6,339 nucleotides of DNA, taken from assembly GCA_023231065.1 (NCBI GenBank), contig JALNWE010000112.1, positions 1-6,339 of the forward strand. The letters run 5' to 3'. The notes beneath the pieces were generated by a model that was not told the origin of the DNA, made no database searches, and saw only the letters and a program-made list of their open reading frames with translations. Origin of the DNA: Bacteroidales bacterium (GTDB lineage Bacteria; Bacteroidota; Bacteroidia; Bacteroidales; FEN-979). The translations under genes were made by a program, and so were the position numbers. Below are positions 1 to 5,739 of the stretch, piece after piece (the stretch's first letter is position 1; each line of letters opens with the position of its first letter).

Positions 1-2
1 AT

Positions 3-122
3 CTCACGAATGCCGGTATAAAAATCTATATTACGAGCCAACCTGAAACCAGAAAAGCCGTAGAAATGTTTCTGGCTGATGAATTGACAAACGACAAAAA
101 AGCTTGCTGTCATCATGAATAA
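3..122 (+). CDS. C-terminal fragment of a NifX/NifB-like cluster-binding protein (5' truncated)
   Basis: This open frame enters from the left edge and gives the last 39 residues of a protein ending at TAA 120-122. The fragment reads as a Gly-Ile-Lys-Ile-Tyr strand, then a helix with the pattern AVEMFLADEL, then a short tail ending CCHHE. That layout matches the end of the dinitrogenase iron-molybdenum cofactor family (NifX/NifB C-terminal domain), whose last strand and helix typically read aGIxVy followed by AvxaFlxGeL, and many of whose small stand-alone members end in a Cys/His tail. Such proteins are thought to bind or carry iron-sulfur or molybdenum-iron clusters. The tail here could bind metal. 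The HdrC-like gene begins six bases after the stop, so the two are probably co-transcribed. The call rests on 39 residues and on family memory, so another small alpha/beta protein cannot be excluded. Confidence 0.6.
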   Translation, partial: LTNAGIKIYITSQPETRKAVEMFLADELTNDKKACCHHE

Positions 123-128
123 TTGACC

Positions 129-755
129 ATGGGCCTGATTGAACTATTGAAGAAAGATGTAAGGTTTCAAGAGGGTCTGACAGCATGTATCAACTGTGGC
201 ACATGTACTGCTATATGCCCGGCTGCACGGTTTTATCCTTACGATCCAAGAATTGTTGTAGATACAGTCCAGCGTGGCAATGAAGCTGATATTCTGACCT
301 TATTGGAATCAGATATTATTTGGTACTGTGGTGAATGCCTGAGTTGTAAAACCCGTTGCCCACGAAATAACACGCCAGGGTATATTATCCAGGCATTGCG
401 TGACCTCTCCCAGGAACTTGGCTGTTTTATTAAGTCAAAACGTGGGCGGCAACAACTTGAGGTCAAACGTATTATTGGTGAAAACATGATCAGGTACGGG
501 TATTGTGTTTACTTGGATGAAATTGATCTGGTTGGCCATCCGGAACAAGGCCCGGTTTGGCAATGGTATAGAGATAATGCCGATAGTATTTTAAAAAGGC
601 TTGGTGCAAATTACAAAGGGGACGGATCGGGAACTTTAAGAAAAATAAGTGATGAGGATATGCTGGAATTAAACCGGATTTTCGAGGTCACAGGAGCAAT
701 AAAACGGTTTGAGAAGATTGAGAAATTATGTGAAGCGAAAGTGGAAAAAGCGTAA
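129..755 (+). CDS. hdrC: HdrC-like heterodisulfide reductase subunit C, two [4Fe-4S] clusters
   Basis: This is a 208-residue soluble iron-sulfur protein. Two ferredoxin-type motifs are plain: C20-x2-C23-x2-C26-x3-C30 followed by Pro, and C67-x2-C70-x2-C73-x3-C77 followed by Pro. This spacing is expected for two [4Fe-4S] clusters and is the hallmark of HdrC, which passes electrons between HdrA and the HdrB active site. The helical region after the second motif (about 82-125) also fits HdrC. The rest is Lys/Glu-rich with no membrane segment, so the protein should be cytoplasmic. I chose the ATG at 129. A TTG at 123, directly abutting the previous stop, would add two residues. No clear ribosome binding site precedes either. 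An HdrB-like gene follows after 18 bases. The natural partner and substrate are unknown, because bacterial HdrBC pairs often do not act on CoM-S-S-CoB. Confidence 0.88.
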   Translation: MGLIELLKKDVRFQEGLTACINCGTCTAICPAARFYPYDPRIVVDTVQRGNEADILTLLESDIIWYCGECLSCKTRCPRNNTPGYIIQALRDLSQELGCFIKSKRGRQQLEVKRIIGENMIRYGYCVYLDEIDLVGHPEQGPVWQWYRDNADSILKRLGANYKGDGSGTLRKISDEDMLELNRIFEVTGAIKRFEKIEKLCEAKVEKA

Positions 756-773
756 AATAATATCGTCTGAGGA

Positions 774-1847
774 ATGAAGATTGAAGGGAAACAACGGCTC
801 TGGAATGAATATCAGAAGGATATTGCGGATAACCATTATTATTATGCAAGAAGTTGTATCAGACAAAATTACTTTCCCGGTTCTGAAAATGCATTTCTTA
901 GGATATTAAGAGATTATCTTCATAAGGATGTTTGTGATGATCCACATCAAACAACCTGTACTGGAATTGCTTATCATTCAGCTTTGATTCCTTTTGAAAC
1001 CACGCAGGCAGTTGTCGCAAGGCAATTCTCCCTGATGAACCAGTCAAATTATAAAAATTTCATTCCCTCCTGTGTCACATCTTTTGGCGTATATTCTGAA
1101 GTGATCGAAACCTGGAACCATTTTCCTGAAACGCTTGAGCAAGCCCGGAAACATCTATATGAGGCCACAGGCAGGGTGTTTTCCTGTCCTGAGAATATTG
1201 TTCACACCAGTGATATTATTTACAAATTCAGGATGGAAATTGCACGACTATCCAAGTACAAGCTGATCCATCATATTACAGGGAAACCCTTGAAGGTGGT
1301 GGAACACATTGGATGTCATTATGCCAAGATGTTTCCTAAAAAGGGGGTTGGAGGGGCGGAATTTCCCGCTGTCCTTTCCGGGATGATCGAGGCTTGGGGT
1401 GGAGAGGTGATCGACTATCCTGAACGTCGTCATTGTTGTGGTTTTGGCTTCAGAAATTACATCATAAAGGAAAACCGGGGATATTGTATATCCAATTCAA
1501 AGATTAAATTTGACTCTATGGAGCCGTATAAACCTGATTTTATTGTAACTAACTGCCCTGGCTGTACCTATTTTTTAGACCGCTGGCAATATGTAATTGC
1601 TGAAACAACCTGTAAAACTTATGGCGCTGACGGATTTGGAATCCCTGTTTTAACTTATGAAGAAATGGCCGGGCTTGTATTGGGAATGGACCCCTGGGAT
1701 CTTGGAATGCAATTGCACCAGGTTTCAGTTGAGTCGTTGCTTGATAAAATGAATATTCAATATAATCCTACGAAAAAACACAGCGGATATATGGATGAAA
1801 ACATCGGTATCCCTGAGAAACCGGAGTTCCTGAAAATTCAGGTATGA
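774..1847 (+). CDS. hdrB: HdrB-like heterodisulfide reductase subunit B with one intact and one degenerate CCG motif
   Basis: This 357-residue protein has two cysteine-rich CCG-type domains, as in HdrB, the subunit that reduces disulfides on non-cubane iron-sulfur clusters. The C-terminal motif is complete: C181, C221-C222, C261 and C264, within the segments HIGCHYAK, RHCCGFGF and TNCPGCTYF. The N-terminal motif is present but altered. C28 is followed by T61-C62 where a CC pair is expected, and then by C100-x2-S103 where CxxC is expected. At 357 residues it is longer than the roughly 300 usual for HdrB; the excess is about 20 residues at the front and a tail after about residue 310. The ATG at 774 is preceded by GAGGA, which touches the start codon and is too close for an ordinary ribosome binding site. 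The next in-frame Met is residue 88, so this start stands. It pairs with the HdrC-like gene 18 bases upstream. The substrate is not deducible. Confidence 0.85.
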   Translation: MKIEGKQRLWNEYQKDIADNHYYYARSCIRQNYFPGSENAFLRILRDYLHKDVCDDPHQTTCTGIAYHSALIPFETTQAVVARQFSLMNQSNYKNFIPSCVTSFGVYSEVIETWNHFPETLEQARKHLYEATGRVFSCPENIVHTSDIIYKFRMEIARLSKYKLIHHITGKPLKVVEHIGCHYAKMFPKKGVGGAEFPAVLSGMIEAWGGEVIDYPERRHCCGFGFRNYIIKENRGYCISNSKIKFDSMEPYKPDFIVTNCPGCTYFLDRWQYVIAETTCKTYGADGFGIPVLTYEEMAGLVLGMDPWDLGMQLHQVSVESLLDKMNIQYNPTKKHSGYMDENIGIPEKPEFLKIQV

Positions 1848-2161
1848 GGATGAATTGCCGCAATCTTCACGTTGAAAATACGTTTAACAGCATTATTTTG
1901 TTCCCCTTAAGAAAAACCGGATAGTGTCATCCTTCAAAATTCAAATAACCATTACATGGGAATAGCCAGAATGACTAACGAATTTTGATTCCTTTCTTGC
2001 TTTCTGTACACAAGGCAATTTTAAGGTAATTCTATAGTTATTTTATGGTTAAATTTGCAGCTTTTTACTATATTCTTCTCCGATAACATACGCGAGGAAT
2101 AGGAAAATGAGCAATCAATATAGATTGACAATAAACATGTGTACTTATAATCAGGAAAGCA
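1848..2161. other. 314-base intergenic region between the HdrCB pair and the TPR gene
   Basis: No conserved gene is visible on either strand. The left part contains only very short hairpins (ATTG-CCG-CAAT at 1854-1864, CCAT-TAC-ATGG at 1949-1959, and GGAT/ATCC at 1919-1932). None is followed by a U-tract convincing enough for a terminator. The right part holds a -7-like promoter element at 2050-2057 and a short reading frame starting at 2107. The gap probably separates two transcription units, with the downstream promoter serving the TPR gene. Confidence 0.6.
2050..2057 (+). promoter_or_regulatory. Candidate Bacteroidota -7 promoter element (TAAATTTG)
   Basis: TAAATTTG matches the TAnnTTTG consensus recognised by the Bacteroidota housekeeping sigma factor exactly. 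It lies in the only long gap of the left half, about 105 bases before the TPR gene start. A transcript from here would have a leader of roughly 95 bases that includes the short reading frame at 2107. I see no good TTG or TTTG about 19-21 bases further upstream, so the -33 half is missing or weak. The eight-base match could be chance. Confidence 0.4.
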
Positions 2162-2208
2162 GTGAACAAATATTTTTTACCTTTTCTAATACTGTTCTGC
2201 ATCAGTGA
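2107..2208 (+). CDS. Possible 33-codon leader reading frame overlapping the TPR gene start
   Basis: An ATG at 2107 is preceded by GAGGA at 2094-2098, leaving an eight-base gap, which is one of the best ribosome binding sites in the window. The frame runs 33 codons to TGA at 2206-2208, so it overlaps the first 47 bases of the TPR gene in the +1-shifted frame. The peptide begins MSNQYRLTIN and has no recognisable family, no signal sequence and no run of one amino acid that would suggest an attenuator. It could be a leader whose translation opens the GTG start of the next gene, or a chance frame. Confidence is low because 33 codons is short and no homology is seen. Confidence 0.2.
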   Translation: MSNQYRLTINMCTYNQESSEQIFFTFSNTVLHQ

Positions 2209-3631
2209 ACAAACATTTGCAACGTATGATGTTAACGAAAACTGTCAGAAAGCCTGGATGCTTATTATGGATCTGAAAATCGACCAGGCGAAAAATTTAA
2301 TCAAGGAAGAACTCAGACAAAATCCACAGAATTATTATGCCTATTATCTCGATCAGACATGCGATATGTGCAAGCTGCTTATTAATTCAAGCGATCAAGA
2401 TTATCAGGTTTTTCTTGATAATTTTCAAAAGAAGAGAAAGATCATGGATGGTTGCGATGAATCATCACCCTATTATCTCACCTGTTCTGCTGAGATGGCG
2501 CTTCAGGTTGCATTCTTCAGCGTCATGCATGGTTCTCAATCGACAGGAGTGAAGAAAGGGTATACTGCCTATAAGGATGTATACCGGAATTTAAAGACGT
2601 TCCCACAGTTTAAACCCAATCATAAACTGGATGGTTTTTTCAACGTGGCCATATCAAACCTGCCTCCTTTTGTGAAATGGGCCGTTTCTGTTTTCGGGGT
2701 GAAGGTGGATATTAAATATGGGTTTAACACATTATTTCAAAATTACCAGGCTCAAAAGGCCATTTCGGGTATCAATGCTGAATCAGCCATGTATATCATT
2801 CTTGCTGCCAAGATCAATAAAACCCCCGAGATGCTGTACGATTTCACAAAATCCCTTGACCCGGAAACCGCGCATACCTTTCTTCATATCTATTTTAGGG
2901 CCAATATCGCTTATTGGTGCGGAAAGAATGAAGAAGCCATCAGAATTCTTCAACAAGTCAAGAGTCAGGAGAATGAATATTCAGATGCTCTTTACTGTTA
3001 TATGATGGGAAAGATGATGTTGCGCAAGGGGAATCCCAGTACTGAATATTATTTACAGCGGTATCTGAATCTTCTCCGAAAGAAAGAATATCTCAAGGAA
3101 ATGAACTATAATCTTGCTTTGTTTTATTTAATAAATGGGGATCGGACAAAATATAACAGGTACTGTGAAATAGTTCGTACCAAAGGTAAGGACCTGAATG
3201 AAAGGGATCGCGAAGCCCTGTATGATGCCAGTCTGGATTATACACCTGACGCGAATCTTATTAAGGCGCGGTTGTCTCTTGACGGCGGATATATGGATGC
3301 ATACACCAGGACAATAACCGCCTTTGAAGCCAATCATGCAAAACTGCCCGCATACGAAATTGAATATCATTTCCTGCGAGGGCGATATGCGGCTTTAACG
3401 AATAATTCCTCCGTTGCCCTGGCTGAATTTAAGAAAACGATAGAATTGGGGAAAAACCTTGATTATTACTTTGCATGTGAAGCGGCATTGCGCCTTGGAG
3501 AACTTTATCAGAAACTGGGTAAGTCTTCCCTGGCCAAAGAATATTACAAACAATCCATTAAACTATATAAGAATAACTACTATGAATATATTGAGGATAA
3601 AGCAACAAAAGCCATTAATAACCTGAACTGA
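2162..3631 (+). CDS. Secreted tetratricopeptide-repeat protein, function unknown (Iml2/TTC39-like segment)
   Basis: This 489-residue protein starts at GTG. An in-frame TAA at 2132 leaves no ATG alternative, and AGGA at 2153-2156 sits five bases before the GTG. The N-terminus is a plausible signal peptide: Lys-3, a hydrophobic core of about residues 4-14, and a cleavage site after Ala-20 (QTFA/TYD). Cys-13 lies in LILFC, a poor lipobox, so a lipoprotein is unlikely. The rest is helical with TPR-like pairs at about 248-268, 400-430 and 440-473; the last has the clearest pattern (LGELYQKLG then AKEYYKQSI). Residues 157-194 (FFNVAISNLPPFVKW, then VFGVKVDIKYG) recall the conserved core of the eukaryotic Iml2/TTC39 family, from memory only. 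It is probably periplasmic or attached to the cell surface as a scaffold. A glycosyltransferase and an acyltransferase follow closely, so a role near envelope lipids is possible but unproven. Confidence 0.75.
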   Translation: MNKYFLPFLILFCISEQTFATYDVNENCQKAWMLIMDLKIDQAKNLIKEELRQNPQNYYAYYLDQTCDMCKLLINSSDQDYQVFLDNFQKKRKIMDGCDESSPYYLTCSAEMALQVAFFSVMHGSQSTGVKKGYTAYKDVYRNLKTFPQFKPNHKLDGFFNVAISNLPPFVKWAVSVFGVKVDIKYGFNTLFQNYQAQKAISGINAESAMYIILAAKINKTPEMLYDFTKSLDPETAHTFLHIYFRANIAYWCGKNEEAIRILQQVKSQENEYSDALYCYMMGKMMLRKGNPSTEYYLQRYLNLLRKKEYLKEMNYNLALFYLINGDRTKYNRYCEIVRTKGKDLNERDREALYDASLDYTPDANLIKARLSLDGGYMDAYTRTITAFEANHAKLPAYEIEYHFLRGRYAALTNNSSVALAEFKKTIELGKNLDYYFACEAALRLGELYQKLGKSSLAKEYYKQSIKLYKNNYYEYIEDKATKAINNLN

Positions 3632-3698
3632 AATTGAATAATTCCCATGTTAAAAAAATCCTCATATAAGCGTCTTTTATAAACTAAAAACTAACTTG

Positions 3699-4832
3699 AT
3701 GAAGATTGTAATTGTAATTGATTCATTTAATGATGGTAATGGAGGATGCATTGCTGCAAAACGGCTTGTTAAAGAGTTAAGGTGCCGCGGATATAAAGTT
3801 GCAATAGTCAGCGCTATTCATGAAGATCCATCGGATCCGGATTTCTTTCAGGTCCCTGGTTTCGTTTTGCCGGGAGCTGGAGATGCACAGGATAACATGA
3901 AATTTCTGTTCGGTCGAAGCGACCGGAAAGTCTATGAAAAAGCCATGAAAGATGCCGATATTGTGCAGATCCAGTTTCCATTTCCGATGGCGAAAGGCGC
4001 TGTAAATGCTGCAAAACGGCTGGGTATTCCCGTTGTCGGGGCCTTTCATGTTCAGCCTCAGAATATTATCGCGGCTTTAGGGAAAAACAGTAAATTGCTC
4101 GACAGATTATTTTGGTTTTCTTTTAAATATTTTTTATTTAAACGGGTCCCAATTATTTCCTGCCCCTCTCCTTTTGCAGTAAAATTGCTGAGGTCAGAAG
4201 GAGTGAAAGCAAAAATGACTCCTATTTCGAATGGAATACCGGTTGAATACGTTCCCCGGGATCATGAAAGGCCCGAATGGTTCGGCGATAAACTTGTTTT
4301 GCTCAATATCGGACGTCATGCCAATGAAAAAAGGCAAGCATTACTGATAGAAGGAGTAAAGCGTTCAAAATATGCCCACAAGATACAGCTCATCCTTGCC
4401 GGCCGCGGAGAACGCACGGAAGAGCTGAAGGCTAACGGCCGGGAAATACCTGTTCAGCCTTACATTGAATACATCAGCTTTGAAGATAAACTGAGGTACC
4501 TAAATACAGCCGATCTGTTTGTTCATGCATCAATTATCGAACTGGAAAGTTTATCCTGCCTTGAAGCAATAGGCTGTGGATTACCCTGCCTGATTAGCAA
4601 CTCAAAATATTCAGCAGCTTCTCAATTTGCACTTGATGAACGGTTCATATTTCAATCAGACGATCCCGATAAACTGGCTTCCGCCCTTGATTACTGGTAT
4701 GAAAACCGTGAGGAATTAAGAAGCGACCGCATGAAGAAAGCAGTGTTGGCAAAGGCAGAATCTTTTCGTTTTGCCAGGGCTGTTGATAATTATGAGATAT
4801 TCATCAGGGAAGCAATAGCTGCATATAATTGA
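3699..4832 (+). CDS. GT4-type (GT-B fold) glycosyltransferase, possibly glycolipid-forming
   Basis: This 377-residue enzyme has the two-domain GT-B layout. The N-terminal domain opens with a hydrophobic strand (MKIVIVID) and a Gly-rich loop (NDGNGG, 11-16), and carries FHVQPQNI at 116-123, where the acceptor-side His of such enzymes lies. The C-terminal domain has SNGIP (177-181), the strand LLNIGRHANEKRQ (201-213) with basic residues expected to contact the donor phosphates, LAGRGE (233-238), and the GT4 nucleotide-sugar signature E281-x7-E289 in ELESLSCLEA followed by GCGLP. The basic, aromatic stretch 136-150 could lie on the membrane surface, as in diacylglycerol glucosyltransferases. The ATG at 3699 is preferred over a TTG at 3696. 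No ribosome binding site is visible. It sits 67 bases after the TPR gene and 50 before an acyltransferase, which suggests a lipid or acylated-glycan product. Donor and acceptor sugars cannot be assigned. Confidence 0.85.
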   Translation: MKIVIVIDSFNDGNGGCIAAKRLVKELRCRGYKVAIVSAIHEDPSDPDFFQVPGFVLPGAGDAQDNMKFLFGRSDRKVYEKAMKDADIVQIQFPFPMAKGAVNAAKRLGIPVVGAFHVQPQNIIAALGKNSKLLDRLFWFSFKYFLFKRVPIISCPSPFAVKLLRSEGVKAKMTPISNGIPVEYVPRDHERPEWFGDKLVLLNIGRHANEKRQALLIEGVKRSKYAHKIQLILAGRGERTEELKANGREIPVQPYIEYISFEDKLRYLNTADLFVHASIIELESLSCLEAIGCGLPCLISNSKYSAASQFALDERFIFQSDDPDKLASALDYWYENREELRSDRMKKAVLAKAESFRFARAVDNYEIFIREAIAAYN

Positions 4833-4882
4833 ATGGATAGTGCAATTTGACCTGTTTGCAACGCCTCTAAATTGTATTGTAA

Positions 4883-5647
4883 ATGGAAAACTCTAAGGTC
4901 CGGAAACAGCAGATTCCAATGGAATCGGTTTATCCTATCCATATTTCTTCGGATTATGTCTTTATAAGGAACGATTATTTTTATCTGTTCTTCAGCTTTA
5001 TTGCCTATTATTTGTTTTTTCTCGTTTTAGGTATTGGATTTTTCAGGATTCTGGGCCGTCATAAGGTATATGGACGAAAAAACCTGCGCCCTCTGCGTGG
5101 AAGGGGATACATCAGTGTGGCTAACCATTGCCATCTTTTCGATACGGTACTCACAGGTTCGGCATTGCTTCCGCGTCGTCCATGGTATGCCTCCGTTCAA
5201 CGGAATTTTGAAGCCCCGTATTACCGGAAAATGTTCCGTATCCTAAGAGGATTTCCAATCCCTTCCGGATCCATCGGATTAAAAAGGATCATTCCCCCGG
5301 TTGTTAAGGCCGTCTCAAAAGGAAAAATCATTCACATGTTCCCCGAAGAAGAGCTCTGGCATCTTTGTCAGGACATTGACCATTTCCAGAAAGGAGCATT
5401 TTTCCTCGCTCACCAAGCCAATTGCCCGATTGTCCCGATTGTTCACATGTTCAAACCCAGGAGATTTTTCGGTAAGACTCTATCGAAGAATATTTTATCC
5501 ATTACGACAATAATAGGTCAACCCATATACCCATATGTTGGAAAAGAAGAAGGAAAAATGGTTGATCGGCGTTCGGTTCAGGAGATGTGCGACTGTGCCC
5601 AACTTTGGATGAAACAAAAATTAGAAGAATTTCATCAGAATAAATAA
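4883..5647 (+). CDS. PlsC-type lysophospholipid/glycerolipid acyltransferase family protein
   Basis: This 254-residue protein belongs to the LPLAT/PlsC acyltransferase superfamily. The catalytic motif H-x4-D is H82 to D87 within NHCHLFD. A second block, RGFPIPSGS at 122-130, lies where acceptor-binding residues are expected. The third block reads MFPEEEL (152-158), so the usual FPEG Gly is replaced by Glu-156. The fourth block is CPIVPIVH (181-188). One hydrophobic segment at about 32-55 should anchor it in the inner membrane. The family moves an acyl chain from acyl-ACP or acyl-CoA to a hydroxyl on a lipid or glycan. The FPEEELW-then-KGAFFLA pattern looks like a sub-branch distinct from classical PlsC, so I give no gene symbol. 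It follows the glycosyltransferase by 50 bases and probably works on the same product. The ATG at 4883 has no visible ribosome binding site. Confidence 0.85.
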   Translation: MENSKVRKQQIPMESVYPIHISSDYVFIRNDYFYLFFSFIAYYLFFLVLGIGFFRILGRHKVYGRKNLRPLRGRGYISVANHCHLFDTVLTGSALLPRRPWYASVQRNFEAPYYRKMFRILRGFPIPSGSIGLKRIIPPVVKAVSKGKIIHMFPEEELWHLCQDIDHFQKGAFFLAHQANCPIVPIVHMFKPRRFFGKTLSKNILSITTIIGQPIYPYVGKEEGKMVDRRSVQEMCDCAQLWMKQKLEEFHQNK

Positions 5648-5701
5648 TAAAAAGTATGTATCCTTTCTTTCCAAAAAACTTTTCAAAATTAATCATTTAA
5701 C

Positions 5702-5715
5702 TGAACTTATGTTCA
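5702..5715. promoter_or_regulatory. 14-base dyad TGAAC-TTAT-GTTCA, candidate operator for the DUF134 gene
   Basis: This is a perfect inverted repeat with five-base arms and a four-base centre. It lies 10 bases before the -7 element at 5726, where the -33 contacts of the promoter would fall. A protein bound here should block or modulate transcription of the DUF134 gene. The DUF134 product has a helix-turn-helix, so autoregulation is an obvious idea, but no binding site for the family is known to me. Five-base arms can arise by chance. Confidence 0.35.
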
Positions 5716-5725
5716 TAATTATTGC

Positions 5726-5733
5726 TAATTTTG
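5726..5733 (+). promoter_or_regulatory. Candidate Bacteroidota -7 promoter element (TAATTTTG) for the DUF134 gene
   Basis: TAATTTTG matches TAnnTTTG exactly and ends only six bases before the ATG at 5740. If it is used, transcription would begin at or within a base or two of the start codon, giving a leaderless or nearly leaderless message. This fits the absence of any ribosome binding site in front of the gene. No clear -33 TTG is present at the usual distance; that position is occupied by the dyad at 5702-5715. Confidence 0.5.
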
Positions 5734-5739
5734 TGTCTC

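Noticed and set aside
239..487. Minus-strand reading frame inside the HdrC-like gene
   Set aside because: Composition and position make it a shadow of the real gene; no family features. The same applies to the minus-strand frames at 1248-1433, 3128-3370, 3777-4049, 5502-5696 and 5896-6144.
1854..1959. Small hairpins as a terminator after the HdrB-like gene
   Set aside because: Stems are only four base pairs and are not followed by a clean run of T.
1946..2051. Seven-base inverted repeat TAACCAT / ATGGTTA
   Set aside because: The arms are 92 bases apart and fall in AT-rich sequence, so chance is the simplest explanation.
2162..2221. Lipoprotein signal with Cys-13 in the TPR protein
   Set aside because: The residues before the cysteine (LILF) do not fit a lipobox, where the position just before Cys should be small. 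A standard signal peptidase site after Ala-20 fits better.
2337..3005. Plus-strand alternative frames inside the TPR gene
   Set aside because: They lie wholly within a convincing 489-residue protein and their translations lack recognisable domains. The same applies to the alternative frames at 5034-5246 and 5301-5513 inside the acyltransferase gene.
5650..5683. AAAAGT / ACTTTT inverted repeat after the acyltransferase gene
   Set aside because: A weak AT-only stem with a long loop in A/T-rich sequence; not a convincing terminator.
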